This document shows positions 50,555 to 59,695 of a DNA stretch of 64,000 nt, piece after piece. A model generated the notes under the pieces. The model was not told the DNA's origin, ran no database searches, and saw nothing but the letters and a program-made list of their open reading frames with translations. The stretch spans positions 1,039,763 to 1,103,762 of the forward strand of contig NZ_SODF01000003.1 of the NCBI RefSeq assembly GCF_004365875.1, written 5' to 3'. How positions within the stretch are numbered: the first letter of the stretch is position 1; every line of letters begins with the position of its first letter. The stretch comes from Kribbella kalugense (lineage in GTDB: Bacteria > Actinomycetota > Actinomycetes > Propionibacteriales > Kribbellaceae). The position numbers and the translations under genes are program-made.

Positions 50555-52000
50555 GTGGAACTCACGTTGCCGTCGCCCTGTGTGGTGATCCTGGTCGGTC
50601 CCGGAGCGTCGGGGAAGTCGACCTGGGCGGCCGAGCGGTTCGCGCCGGAGCTGATCGTTTCGAGCGATCGGCTGCGGGCGCTGGTCGGGGCCGGGGAGGA
50701 CGACATCGCGGCGAGTGCTGATGCGTTCGCGTTGCTCGAAGAGGTGGTGCGGCAGCGGATCGGGCGAAAGCTGACGACGGTGATCGACACGCTCGGGCTC
50801 GATCGGGAACGGCGGCTGCGGTGGCTGGGACTGGCACGCGAGGCCGGAATGCCTTGTGTAGCAGTGGCTTTCGACACTCCGGCCGAGGAGTGCCGCCGAC
50901 GGAACCGTTCCCGCTCGAAACGCATCCCCGCCGATGCGCTCACGTCGCAGCTGCGGTCGTGGTCGACGGTGAAGACGGAGTTGCCCGACGAGGGGTACGA
51001 CGACGTACTGCAGCCGACTGCGCTGCGCGTCGTACCGGCGGCGTTTGTCGAGGCGAGTGCGGCTGCCGCACGGCAAGTCGAGACGCCGACCGGGTTGCGG
51101 TTCGGACTGCAGCTGAGCAGCTACACGCACAAGGCCGGTCGGACGGGGACGGCCGAGTGGATTCGTGACGTTGCCGGGCGGGCCGAGGCTGCTGGGTTCG
51201 ACGCGATCTACGTGATGGATCACTTCCGGCAGATACCGCAGGTCGGCCGGGCGTGGGAGGACTTCCTGGAGAGCTGGACCACGCTCGGGTATCTCGCCGC
51301 CTGCACCACCCGAGTGCGTCTTGGCACGCTCGTCTCCGGCATCACCTACCGGAACGTTGCCCATCTAGGAAAGATCGCCGCGACACTCGACGTACTGAGT
51401 GGTGGACGGGCTGTGTGCGGAGTGGGGCTCGCGTGGTTCGAGGCCGAGCACAAGGCTTACGGGTGGCCGTTTCCGCCGGTCAGTGAACGCTACGCGTTGC
51501 TCGAGGATGCGTTACAGCTGCTGCCGGCGTTGTGGGGACCAGGCAACAAACCCTTCCACGGGAAGGTGCTCGACGTACCCGACACCACTTGTTACCCACG
51601 CCCGCTGCAGGACCATCTGCCCGTCCTCGTTGGTGGAAGCGGACCACGGACGCTGCGGCTTGCGGCGAGGTACGCCGATGCCGTCAACGTGTTCGGGGAC
51701 GCCGCAGCGGTTCGCAAGGCTGCCGACTATCTCAAGGACCGGCCGGTCGAGCTGACGCACTTGTCCACAACGCTGGTGGGCAAGGACCACCGCGCTGTCG
51801 ACGAGCTCGTGCAGAAGCTGCGGCCGCGGAACGTGAACCCGGCGAAGTACGCCGCGTCTGTCAACGCCGGCACGGTCGACGATCAGATCGGGCGGTTCCG
51901 CGAGCTGTCCGAGGCGGGCGTGGCCGAGGTGATGATCAGCCTGCCCGACCTCGAAACTCTCGATACCGTCGCCGAGGTGATCTCAGCCTTCCGGGTGTAG
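50555..52000 (+). CDS. Fusion: P-loop kinase plus LLM-class (F420/flavin) oxidoreductase
   Basis: The 481-aa protein from GTG 50555 has an N-terminal polynucleotide-kinase-like AAA domain: Walker A GPGASGKST at residues 15-23, IDTLGLDRERR near 79-89, and an Arg-rich lid with RRRNRSRSKRIP near 112-123. From about residue 178 there is a full LLM (luciferase-like, often F420-dependent) domain: GLQLSSYTHKAGRTG, then GLAWFEAEHKAYGWPFPPVSERYALLEDALQLL. Linking a nucleotide or RNA kinase to an oxidoreductase is odd. It is divergent from thpR and overlaps the mtr 3' end by 18 nt. Confidence 0.82.
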   Translation: MELTLPSPCVVILVGPGASGKSTWAAERFAPELIVSSDRLRALVGAGEDDIAASADAFALLEEVVRQRIGRKLTTVIDTLGLDRERRLRWLGLAREAGMPCVAVAFDTPAEECRRRNRSRSKRIPADALTSQLRSWSTVKTELPDEGYDDVLQPTALRVVPAAFVEASAAAARQVETPTGLRFGLQLSSYTHKAGRTGTAEWIRDVAGRAEAAGFDAIYVMDHFRQIPQVGRAWEDFLESWTTLGYLAACTTRVRLGTLVSGITYRNVAHLGKIAATLDVLSGGRAVCGVGLAWFEAEHKAYGWPFPPVSERYALLEDALQLLPALWGPGNKPFHGKVLDVPDTTCYPRPLQDHLPVLVGGSGPRTLRLAARYADAVNVFGDAAAVRKAADYLKDRPVELTHLSTTLVGKDHRAVDELVQKLRPRNVNPAKYAASVNAGTVDDQIGRFRELSEAGVAEVMISLPDLETLDTVAEVISAFRV

Positions 52001-53386
52001 CTCCAGGTTCAGCAGGGCGTTCTCGAGCACCTCGGGCATCGCCGGGTGGATCCAGTACTGCTCGCGGGCCATCGAGTACGCGTCCAGGCCGAAGCTCATC
52101 GCCTGGATGACCGGCTGGATCACGGTCGGTGCCTGCGGGCCGATGATGTGGCAGCCGATGATCTGGCCGGTCTTCGGATCGGCGAGCACCTTCGCGAACC
52201 CGGTGGTGTCCTCCATCGCCCAGCCGTAGGCAATGTCGGCGTACCGCTCGACGCCTGCTACGTAAGGGATCCCGCGTTCCTTCGCCTGCTCCTCGGTGAG
52301 GCCGACGGAGGCGATCTGCGGCGAGCTGAAGACCGCGTGCGGTACGAAGCGGTGGTCGGACTCGACCCGGTCGTCCGGGTTGAGCAGGTTGTGCTTCACC
52401 ACTCGGGCCTCGTGGTTCGCGACGTGCTTCAGCTGGTGCGGGGTGGTGATGTCGCCGAGCGCGTAGATGCCGTCGACGGTGGTCTGCTGGTACTCGTCCA
52501 CGACGACTCGCGCCTCGCTGTCGACCTCGACGCCGGTGGCGTCCAGGTTCAGCAGGTCCGAGTTCGGCTCCCGGCCGACCGCGACCAGGAGCTCGTCGAC
52601 GATCAGCTCGTCGAGACCGTCCGGGCTCAGCATCTTGACCAGGATCGAGCCGTCGTCACGCCGCTCCACCCTCACGGTCTCGTGACGCGTGCGTACGTCG
52701 TACCGCTGCCGGGCGATCTCGGTGAAGCGCTCGGCCACCTCGGCGTCCTCGTACCGGAGCAGGAGGTCGCCGCGGGCAACGATCGTCACCTCGACCCCGA
52801 ACGACGCGAACACGTGCGCGAACTCGGCCGCGACGAACCCGCTGCCGATGATCGCCAGCCGGCGCGGCAGCTCCGGCAGTCGCATGATCGTGTTCGAGGT
52901 GTGGAACCCGACCTCCTCGAGCCCCGGGACCGGCGGGATGATCGGCCGACTGCCGCCCGCGAGCACGAACTGGTCGGCGCTGAACACGCTGGTCGACCCG
53001 TCCTTGTTGTCGACGGTCAGCTCCTTGAACCCGGTGAACCGGCCGGTCCCGTCGTACACAGTCACGTTCGCGTTGTCGGGGTTGTGGTGCCGGTACTCCG
53101 ACCCGCCGGCCGCGATCGGATCGATCCGGCCGAAGATGCGGTCCCGGACATCGGTCCAGCGGACGTCGAGCAGCTGCTCGTCGACGCCGTACCGCGAGCT
53201 CCCCGACGGGGTCGCGGCCACGTCGGCGGCATGCACGAACATCTTGGTCGGGATGCAGCCGACGTTCAGGCAGGTGCCGCCGAACGTACCGCGCTCGACG
53301 ATCGCCACCTTCCAGTCGGCGAACCGCTTGTTCACGATCGTGTTGCCGGATCCTGTCCCGATGACTACCAGGTCGTAATGCGTCAC
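51983..53386 (-). CDS. mtr: Mycothione reductase
   Basis: The 467-aa flavoprotein disulfide reductase has the N-terminal FAD motif VVIGTGSGNTIV (about residues 7-18), the redox-active disulfide GGTCLNVGCIPTKM (about 35-48), NAD(P)H-binding AIIGSGFVAAEFAHVFASFG near 173-192, and the C-terminal His-Glu active-site pair in HPAMPEVLENALL near 444-456. GTGSGN in place of GxGxxG and the spacing fit mycothione reductase better than dihydrolipoamide dehydrogenase. It keeps mycothiol, the actinobacterial thiol, reduced. Confidence 0.93.
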   Translation of the reverse strand: MTHYDLVVIGTGSGNTIVNKRFADWKVAIVERGTFGGTCLNVGCIPTKMFVHAADVAATPSGSSRYGVDEQLLDVRWTDVRDRIFGRIDPIAAGGSEYRHHNPDNANVTVYDGTGRFTGFKELTVDNKDGSTSVFSADQFVLAGGSRPIIPPVPGLEEVGFHTSNTIMRLPELPRRLAIIGSGFVAAEFAHVFASFGVEVTIVARGDLLLRYEDAEVAERFTEIARQRYDVRTRHETVRVERRDDGSILVKMLSPDGLDELIVDELLVAVGREPNSDLLNLDATGVEVDSEARVVVDEYQQTTVDGIYALGDITTPHQLKHVANHEARVVKHNLLNPDDRVESDHRFVPHAVFSSPQIASVGLTEEQAKERGIPYVAGVERYADIAYGWAMEDTTGFAKVLADPKTGQIIGCHIIGPQAPTVIQPVIQAMSFGLDAYSMAREQYWIHPAMPEVLENALLNLELHPEG

Positions 53387-53450
53387 ACCTCATTGTGGCG
53401 CTTACACGCAAGAACCTGCGTTGGACCCGCTCAGCAGGGAAGATGGCAGG

Positions 53451-54158
53451 GTGGGAAGTGGTGAGCTGACGAGCACGAACGGCACGGTCGTCTGGGACGG
53501 CATCGGCGTCCTCAGGATCCGGTACGACGGAACGCGGCCCGGACTGGATCCGTTGACCAGCTCATTACGGACCCGGCTCGGCGAACGGGTTCTGCCGGTC
53601 GAGGCACTGAAAGCGGTCGAGGTCAGCGAAGCGCGACTCAAGCTGGTCCTTCGCGACGGGGCCGACCCGCTGCGATCGGTGACCGGCACTGACGTCTTGA
53701 TCGATCCCTACGAGTTCCCCGAGGTCGATCCTGCGCTCGCGGAGGAGGTCGCCCGCGGCATCCGGCGTACCCTCGTCCGCCGCGACGTACCGGCGACGGA
53801 TGCGAACCGCTGGTTGCTTGCGCCGCCGGCCGCACCGGACCGGCTCGAGGGCCGGGACGCGACGCTGTCGGTAGCGAACGGGCGGCTCACGTTCACCTAC
53901 AAGCGGTCCGCGGGCCGGAAGAAGAAGGCCCTCGGCAACCCTTGGCAGGTGCCGCTCGGCGACATCGTCGACGTCGAGTGGACGCCGGGCCGCGGCGGGC
54001 TCGGCGGCCGAGGCTTCCTCCGGATCACCACGGACGACGACACACCGGTCGAGCGCCCGAAGCCGAAGCACGACCCGGCGGCGATGGTGACCGAACGCGG
54101 TGCGGACGTCGACGCGTTGTTCTTCGCCGCCCGCCTGCTGACTCGCATCCGGCCTTAG
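53451..54158 (+). CDS. DUF4429-domain protein
   Basis: The 235-aa soluble protein contains two DUF4429-like repeats: NGTVVWDGIGVLRIRYDG (about residues 10-27) and EGRDATLSVANGRLTFTYKRS with PWQVPLGDIVDVEW (about 131-172). A trailing helix with FFAARLLTRI ends it. This domain occurs in actinobacteria, often next to SHOCT domains, with unknown function. I use GTG 53451; TTG 53421 is an alternative. It converges on the MFS gene with a 4-nt overlap and is divergent from mtr. Confidence 0.78.
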   Translation: MGSGELTSTNGTVVWDGIGVLRIRYDGTRPGLDPLTSSLRTRLGERVLPVEALKAVEVSEARLKLVLRDGADPLRSVTGTDVLIDPYEFPEVDPALAEEVARGIRRTLVRRDVPATDANRWLLAPPAAPDRLEGRDATLSVANGRLTFTYKRSAGRKKKALGNPWQVPLGDIVDVEWTPGRGGLGGRGFLRITTDDDTPVERPKPKHDPAAMVTERGADVDALFFAARLLTRIRP

Positions 54159-55474
54159 GCCACTTGCGGGTCCTTCTTCGGGGTGGCGGCGGTCTCGATG
54201 ACAGCCTTGTCAGCTAGCAGTTCGGTCTGCGGCAACACTTCGAGGTGCGGGCGCGGCAGCAGCCGCGGCCGGATCGCGAGACCGCGACGACGGGAGAAGT
54301 ACAGCACCGATCCGATCGTGCCGAGCACGGTCAGCCCACCGCCGACGAGCAGTGAGTAGCGGGCTCCGAACGCTTGCCCGACCCAGCCGATCAGCGGCGA
54401 CCCGATCGGCGTACCACCCATCAGGACGGTCATGTAGAGCGCCATCACCCGGCCGCGCATCGTCGGCTCGATGCTCAGCTGCATGGTCGCGTTCGCCGAA
54501 GTCAGCATGGTCAGCGAGGCGAGCCCGACCAACGGCAGCACCAGCGCGAACGTCAGGTACGTCGGCATCAGCGCACTCACGATCTCGAACGCACCGAAGG
54601 CGATGGCCGCGCCGATCACCAGGCGAGCGCGGATCCGGACCCGGCGGGCCGCCAGCAACGCACCGGCCAGCGAGCCGATCGCGAGCACCGAGCCGAGGAT
54701 GCCGTACTCCCCCGCGCCCTTGTGGAACACACTCGTTGCCATCAGCGCCGAAGTCAGCTGGAAGTTCAGCCCGAAGGTGCCGGCGAAGAAGACCGCGACC
54801 AGCACCATCATCAGGTCCGGCCGGCGCCACAGGTAGCGCATGCCGTCGCGGATCATGCCCTTGTCGCGGGCCGCGACCGCCGGCGTGTGCAACTCGCTGA
54901 CCCGCATCATCCGCAGGGACAGGATGACCGCGGAGTAGGTGAACGCGTTGATCAGGATCACCGGGCCGGTGCCGATCCAGCTGATCAGGAGACCGGCGAG
55001 CGCCGGGCCGAGCAGGCGGGCCGCGTTGAACGATGCCGAGTTCAGGCCGACGGCGTTGGAGAGCTCGTCGCGGCCGACCATCTCGACCACGAAGGACTGG
55101 CGGGCCGGCGCGTCGAAAGCGGTGCCCACACCGAACAGCAGAGCCAGCAGATACACGTGCCAGGTCTGGACCACACTGGCGATCGTGAGACCACCGAGGA
55201 CCAAGGCGATGCTCGCCATCACGATCTGGGTGCAGGTCAGCACGAGCCGCTTCGGGAAGCGGTCAGCGACCAGTCCGGCGTACGGACCGAGCAGGAGGGC
55301 AGGGAGGAACTGGAGTCCGGTGACGATGCCGAGCGCCGTACCGGAGTGGGTCAGCTCCAGGACCAGCCAGTCCTGGGCGACACGCTGCATCCAGGTGCCG
55401 ACGTTGGAGACGATCGCGCCGGTGGCGTAGAGCCGGAAGTTACGGACTTTGAACGCGCGGAAGGTGGGGCTCAT
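54155..55474 (-). CDS. MFS transporter (MFS_3/EntS-like)
   Basis: The 439-aa carrier has 12 TM helices and starts MSPTFRAFKVRNFRLYATGAIVSNVGTWMQRVAQDWLVL, the typical opening of MFS_3 exporters. GPYAGLVADRFPKRLVL near residues 61-77 is motif A, and GTAFDAPARQSFVVEMVGRDELSNAVGLNS near 113-142 is a conserved loop. It overlaps the MarR gene stop by 4 nt (ATGA) and should be controlled by it, a usual pair for drug or siderophore exporters. A longer in-frame start inside marR is rejected. Confidence 0.92.
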   Translation of the reverse strand: MSPTFRAFKVRNFRLYATGAIVSNVGTWMQRVAQDWLVLELTHSGTALGIVTGLQFLPALLLGPYAGLVADRFPKRLVLTCTQIVMASIALVLGGLTIASVVQTWHVYLLALLFGVGTAFDAPARQSFVVEMVGRDELSNAVGLNSASFNAARLLGPALAGLLISWIGTGPVILINAFTYSAVILSLRMMRVSELHTPAVAARDKGMIRDGMRYLWRRPDLMMVLVAVFFAGTFGLNFQLTSALMATSVFHKGAGEYGILGSVLAIGSLAGALLAARRVRIRARLVIGAAIAFGAFEIVSALMPTYLTFALVLPLVGLASLTMLTSANATMQLSIEPTMRGRVMALYMTVLMGGTPIGSPLIGWVGQAFGARYSLLVGGGLTVLGTIGSVLYFSRRRGLAIRPRLLPRPHLEVLPQTELLADKAVIETAATPKKDPQVA

Positions 55475-55920
55475 CGAGCCGCCAGTCGTTCGAGAACAGG
55501 TGCTGCCTTGCGCAGGATGTCGCGCTCCTCGGGGGTCAGTTGCTTCAGTTTGGTCTGCAGCCACTCGTCGCGGCGGCGGCGGTTCGCCATGATCAGCTCG
55601 TCGGCGCGGTCCGTCAGCTCGACGACGATCTGGCGCTTGTCGGTCGGGTGCGGGCGGCGGACCACCAGGCCCGCCTCCTCCATGTTCGTCACGACCCGCG
55701 TCATCGACGGCGGCTTCACCTGCTCATGGGCGGCCAGCTCGCCGATCGTCATCGGGTCGTGCTTGGCCAGCGCGCCGAGCACGCTCAGCTGGTTCGCGGT
55801 CAGGTCGTGACCGGGCTCACGCTGCCGCCGGATCTGCCGGGACAGCCGTAGCGTCGACGACCGCAGGGCGCTCGCCAGCCCCACGTCACTCTTCACTTGC
55901 TGCGCTACGACTTCAGGCAT
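55471..55920 (-). CDS. MarR-family transcriptional regulator
   Basis: The 149-aa winged-helix protein has the MarR core GALAKHDPMTIGELAAHEQVKPPSMTRVVTNMEEAGLVVRRPHPTDKRQIVVELTDRADEL, starting about residue 48, with dimer helices on both sides. It is the first gene of a two-gene operon with the MFS exporter and diverges from the membrane-protein gene at 56003. Short repeats in the gap between them are candidate binding sites. Ligand unknown. Confidence 0.93.
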   Translation of the reverse strand: MPEVVAQQVKSDVGLASALRSSTLRLSRQIRRQREPGHDLTANQLSVLGALAKHDPMTIGELAAHEQVKPPSMTRVVTNMEEAGLVVRRPHPTDKRQIVVELTDRADELIMANRRRRDEWLQTKLKQLTPEERDILRKAAPVLERLAAR

Positions 55921-55924
55921 GTCC

Positions 55925-55975
55925 TTACCTTAACTCATTACCTTTGCTAACTAAAACCAGCACAGCAGCGCTGGT
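55925..55975. promoter_or_regulatory. Repeats in the marR upstream gap
   Basis: TTACCTT occurs twice (55925 and 55938) in an AT-rich stretch. ACCAGC and GCTGGT (55956-55961 and 55970-55975) form a 6-bp inverted repeat with 8-nt loop. These are possible MarR sites, but neither is strong. Confidence 0.35.
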
Positions 55976-56002
55976 ATTCCCGGACCGCTAGAGTTCACCG
56001 CC

Positions 56003-57076
56003 ATGGGGACTAGCGCCGAGCTGGAGCGGTACGAGCAGCGGTTCCGGCGGGCGGGGCTGCCACTGCTGATCGAGGACCTGTCGCCGACGCACGACATCTT
56101 CACCCGGGCGGCGCCGTTGCTCGTGCTGGTGTTCCTGGCCGAGATGATCGGCGCCACCTCGCTCGACTGGCACTGGTGGCAGAACCTGCTCGCCGCGCTC
56201 GGCGCGCTGATCCTGCTCGTCGCCAGCTTCGGCCTGCTGAACGGCTTCCGCGGGCGCAAGTTCTGGTCGTTGCCGACCCGCTTCGGCATCCCGGAGCTGG
56301 TGGTCTTCGTACTGCTGCCCGCTTTGTTGCCACTGGTCACCCAGGGCCAGGTCAAGCAGTTCTTCGGGATTGCCGTCGGCAACCTACTGCTGGTCGCCAT
56401 CGTGTACGTCGTGGTCGGCTACGGACTGATCGCCACGGTGCTCTGGGGACTGCGCCGACTGGCCGGAGAGCTCGGCAACTCGATCGCCAGCTTCGTCCGC
56501 GCGCTGCCGCTGCTACTGGTCTTCTCGCTCGTGCTGTTCATGACCGCCGACATGTGGCAGGTCTTCGCCGGGATGCCGGTCGAGTTCATCATCTTCTCGA
56601 TGATCGCCTTCACTGTGCTCAGCACTCTGTTCCTGCTGATCCGGCTGCCGCGCGAGGTGGACGCGATCGAGCGCGACGCCGGCTCCGGCCCGCCGCTGCG
56701 CCCGATCCAGCGCCTCAACGTCAGCATCAGCCTGGTGATCCGCCAATGGATGCAGGTGCTCGTGGTCAGCGCCGGCGTCGGCTTGTTCTTCATTGCCTTC
56801 GGCATGCTCGCGATCAGCGCCCACGTCTACGAGCTGTGGGGCATCACCAAGGGCAGCTGGTCGTACCAGCTCAACTGGCTGAACCACCCGATGGTGCTGA
56901 GCGCATCCCTGGTGAAGGTTGCCGTCGGCATCGCCAACTTCACCGGGCTGTACTACTCGATCGCGCTCCTGACCGACTCGACGTACCGCACCGACTTCCT
57001 CGACAACATCAGTTCCGAACTCCGTGACGTCTTCACCGCCCGCGCCGAGTACCTCGAGCTGCGCCGTACGACCTAG
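56003..57076 (+). CDS. Integral membrane protein of unknown function
   Basis: The 357-aa protein has about seven or eight TM helices, with a pair near residues 34-76 and further helices at about 92-160, 166-215 and 250-330. A soluble N-terminus contains ERYEQRFRRAGLPLLIEDLSP, and a short amphipathic tail ends it. RLPREVDAIERDAGSGPPLRPIQRLNVSISL between helices is a conserved-looking cytosolic loop. The layout recurs in actinobacterial hypothetical membrane proteins; I know no activity. Its stop overlaps the convergent Dabb gene by 4 nt. Confidence 0.8.
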   Translation: MGTSAELERYEQRFRRAGLPLLIEDLSPTHDIFTRAAPLLVLVFLAEMIGATSLDWHWWQNLLAALGALILLVASFGLLNGFRGRKFWSLPTRFGIPELVVFVLLPALLPLVTQGQVKQFFGIAVGNLLLVAIVYVVVGYGLIATVLWGLRRLAGELGNSIASFVRALPLLLVFSLVLFMTADMWQVFAGMPVEFIIFSMIAFTVLSTLFLLIRLPREVDAIERDAGSGPPLRPIQRLNVSISLVIRQWMQVLVVSAGVGLFFIAFGMLAISAHVYELWGITKGSWSYQLNWLNHPMVLSASLVKVAVGIANFTGLYYSIALLTDSTYRTDFLDNISSELRDVFTARAEYLELRRTT

Positions 57077-57468
57077 ACGTTCGCGCCGAAGATTTCGTCG
57101 ATGCGCTTGGCCCACTCCGGGTACATCTCCATCTTGCGGGCGGCGATGCCGTAAACGGCCTTGCCGAGGTCCGGATCACTGTCGTCGGTGAACCGGACGG
57201 CGCTCAGCTTCTCCAGCTTGTCCATGATCACGTCGTCGCCACTGAGGTGGACCGGGTCGTGCATGTACCTCTCGAGGGCCTCGAGATCCGGGAGCGCGGC
57301 CAGGTACGAGTGCGTGAAACCGTCCGCGGGGTTGCCGAAGTCCTTGCCGACGGCACCGAACGCGACCATCTCCAGCCCGGCGGTGCGCCGCATCACCGCC
57401 AGCACCTCCTCCTGCTCCTCGACACTCACGCCGTCCTTGAACCGGATCCGCAACAGATTGACGATCAT
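57073..57468 (-). CDS. Dabb (stress-responsive alpha/beta barrel) domain protein
   Basis: The 131-aa protein opens MIVNLLRIRFKDGVSVEEQEEVLAVMRRTAGLEMVAFGAVGKDF and contains THSYLAALPDLEALERYMHDPVH, the Dabb ferredoxin-like half-barrel pattern (YMxDPxH). Such proteins are dimeric and of mixed or unknown role. ATG 57468 has an AGGAGG site. It diverges from the TetR regulator at 57544 across a 16-bp palindrome, so it is a likely target of it. Confidence 0.82.
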   Translation of the reverse strand: MIVNLLRIRFKDGVSVEEQEEVLAVMRRTAGLEMVAFGAVGKDFGNPADGFTHSYLAALPDLEALERYMHDPVHLSGDDVIMDKLEKLSAVRFTDDSDPDLGKAVYGIAARKMEMYPEWAKRIDEIFGANV

Positions 57469-57487
57469 GGTGTTGCCTCCTCTGATC

Positions 57488-57503
57488 TGCACTGGTCAGT
57501 GCA
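57488..57503. promoter_or_regulatory. Putative TetR operator
   Basis: TGCACTG and CAGTGCA are perfect 7-bp arms with a 2-bp spacer (GT), in the 75-nt divergent gap between the Dabb and TetR genes. Its position near both starts fits control of both. Confidence 0.7.
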
Positions 57504-57543
57504 TTCTACTGTACGCCGAAGTGCAGCAGGCTACCCTGACTAG

Positions 57544-58158
57544 GTGACGGTCACGCGCGGACGCATCGACAAACGGCAGGCGATCCTGGCTGCTGCCTTC
57601 ACCGTCTTCGCGCGGGACGGTTACCGGCAGGCGAGCGTCGACACCGTCGCGGCCACGGCCGGTGTCGCGAAACACACCATCTACAACCACTTCGGCGACA
57701 AGCAGTCGCTGTTCCGGGAGGCGGTCGGCGCACTCGCCGACGACGCACTGGCCCGCAACCTCGCCGCGGTGGACCTGCTGCGGCCGGACCGCGAGCCCGC
57801 CGAGGCGCTCACCGAGGTCGGACTGCGGCTTGCCGAGTGCTACTGCGACGAGAAGTCGTGGGCGTTGCGTCGCCTGCTCGCCGCGGAGGCCGGCAGCATG
57901 CCGGAGTTGCTCGACATCGTCCGCGACCGCGCCACCGACAAGGTGAACGACGCCCTCGCGGACCGCTTCGCCCGCCTCGCCCTCGCCGGCCGGCTGAAGC
58001 TCACCGACCCGGCCGTAGCGGCCGAGCAGTTCGGCGCCCTACTGACCGGGCCCCTGGAGACACGCTCCCGCCTGGGCACGCGGACGTTGCCCCCGACCGA
58101 ACTCGCCGAGGTCGCGGGCAACGCCGTACAAACGTTCCTGCGTGCTTTCGGGGCCTAG
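57544..58158 (+). CDS. TetR-family transcriptional regulator
   Basis: The 204-aa protein has a clear TetR helix-turn-helix (AILAAAFTVFARDGYRQASVDTVAATAGVAKHTIYNHFGDKQSLFREAV, about residues 11-59) and a TetR_C_7-like ligand domain (LAAEAGSMPELLDIVRDRATDKV). It begins at GTG 57544 close to the operator. It diverges from the Dabb gene and converges on the NCS2 permease with a 4-nt overlap. Regulators of this subgroup often respond to envelope or drug stress; the ligand is unknown. Confidence 0.92.
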   Translation: MTVTRGRIDKRQAILAAAFTVFARDGYRQASVDTVAATAGVAKHTIYNHFGDKQSLFREAVGALADDALARNLAAVDLLRPDREPAEALTEVGLRLAECYCDEKSWALRRLLAAEAGSMPELLDIVRDRATDKVNDALADRFARLALAGRLKLTDPAVAAEQFGALLTGPLETRSRLGTRTLPPTELAEVAGNAVQTFLRAFGA

Positions 58159-59627
58159 GTCAGCCAGTCGGTGAGCGGGCCGATGGCGAAGTAGACGACG
58201 AAGAGGGCGGCCACGACCCACATCAGCGGGTGGATCTGGCGGGCCTTGCCACGGGCCACCTTGAGGATCACGTACGCGACGAAGCCGGCGCCGATGCCGG
58301 CCGAGATCGAGTACGTGAACGGCATCAGAATGATGGTCAGGAACGCCGGGAACGCGACCTCGATGTCCTTGAAGTCGATGTCCTTGACCTGCGTCATCAT
58401 CAGGAATCCGACCAGGATCAGGGCCGGCGTCGCCGCCTCGTACGGGACCAGCGTCACCAGCGGCGCGACCACCATCGAGATCAGGAAGCAGATTCCGGTC
58501 ACGATGCTGGCCAGCCCGGTCCGCGCCCCTTCACCGACACCCGACGCCGACTCGATGTACGACGTGTTGCTGGAGACGGACGCGGCGCCGCCGGCCGCGG
58601 CCGCGACACTGTCCACGATCAGGATGCGCTGCGAGTTCGGCGGAATGCCGTCCTTGTCGTTCAGCCCCGCCTCGGCGCCGATGGCGGTCATCGTGCCCAT
58701 CGTGTCGAAGAAGTCGGCCAGCATCAGCGTGAAAATCAGCAGCAGCGCCGTCACCACGCCGACCCGGTCGAACGCGCCGAACAGGTGGAACTCGCCGATC
58801 AGGTCCAGGTTCGGCTTCGTGAACCACTGGTCCGGCAGCTTCGGAACACTCAGACCCCAACCGCCCGGGTTGTCAGCGGTCCGGGCGCCAATGTTCCCGA
58901 TCGCCTCGATGACGATCGCCAGCACGGTCGCGGCCAGGATGCCGATCAGGATCGCGCCCTTCACCTTCCGCGCGTACAGGATGGCGATCAGGATCAGTCC
59001 GAGGACGAACACCAGCACCGGCCAGCCACGGAGACTGCCGCCGACGCCCAGCTCGACGGGCGGTCCGGTCGGCGCGGCAGGACGCCGTACGAACCCTGCG
59101 TCGATCACGCCGATGAACGCGATGAACAGGCCGATGCCGACGCTGATCGCGACCTTCAGTTGCAACGGCACCGCCTCGAACACCGCTTTGCGGAACCCGG
59201 TCAGCACCAGGATCAGGATGATCAGGCCCTCCAGCACGACCAGACCCATCGCGTCGGCCCAGGTCATGTCGCTGGCCACCGAGAAGGCGATGAACGCGTT
59301 CAGGCCGAGCCCGGTGGCGAGCGCGAGCGGGAAGTTCGCGAACACGCCCATCAGGATCGTCACCACGCCGGCGACCAACGCGGTCGTCACCGCGACCTTC
59401 GCGATCGACACCCCCGGGTCGGTGCCGCCACCGATCAGGGAGCCGTCGCCGTCCTTGACGGTGCCGATGATCAGCGGGTTCAGCACGACGATGTACGCCA
59501 TCGTGAAGAACGTGACCAGCCCGCCGCGAACCTCCCGGCCGAGCGTGGAACCACGTTGGCTGATCTTGAAGAACGAGTCGAGAAAACCGGAACCGGAGCG
59601 GGCCGTCGCGGCCTGGGGCGAGCTCAT
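58155..59627 (-). CDS. NCS2-family purine permease (AzgA/PbuG-like)
   Basis: The 490-aa carrier has about 14 TM helices. Signature segments are EVRGGLVTFFTMAYIVVLNPLI near residues 31-52, GLGLNAFIAFSV near 114-125 (substrate site), LMLADFFDTMGTMTAIGAEAGL near 298-319 and SVSSNTSYIESASGVGEGARTGLASIVTG near 345-373. These match adenine/guanine/hypoxanthine transporters. ATG 59627 is chosen because the frame upstream is non-homologous. It diverges from the DUF2530 gene across a long hairpin. Confidence 0.92.
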   Translation of the reverse strand: MSSPQAATARSGSGFLDSFFKISQRGSTLGREVRGGLVTFFTMAYIVVLNPLIIGTVKDGDGSLIGGGTDPGVSIAKVAVTTALVAGVVTILMGVFANFPLALATGLGLNAFIAFSVASDMTWADAMGLVVLEGLIILILVLTGFRKAVFEAVPLQLKVAISVGIGLFIAFIGVIDAGFVRRPAAPTGPPVELGVGGSLRGWPVLVFVLGLILIAILYARKVKGAILIGILAATVLAIVIEAIGNIGARTADNPGGWGLSVPKLPDQWFTKPNLDLIGEFHLFGAFDRVGVVTALLLIFTLMLADFFDTMGTMTAIGAEAGLNDKDGIPPNSQRILIVDSVAAAAGGAASVSSNTSYIESASGVGEGARTGLASIVTGICFLISMVVAPLVTLVPYEAATPALILVGFLMMTQVKDIDFKDIEVAFPAFLTIILMPFTYSISAGIGAGFVAYVILKVARGKARQIHPLMWVVAALFVVYFAIGPLTDWLT

Positions 59628-59695
59628 CCCCGCATCGTGCCAGTTCCTACCAGCCAGTTGCGAGCACCGACCCCAAACCGTTGCGGTTGGGCCTG

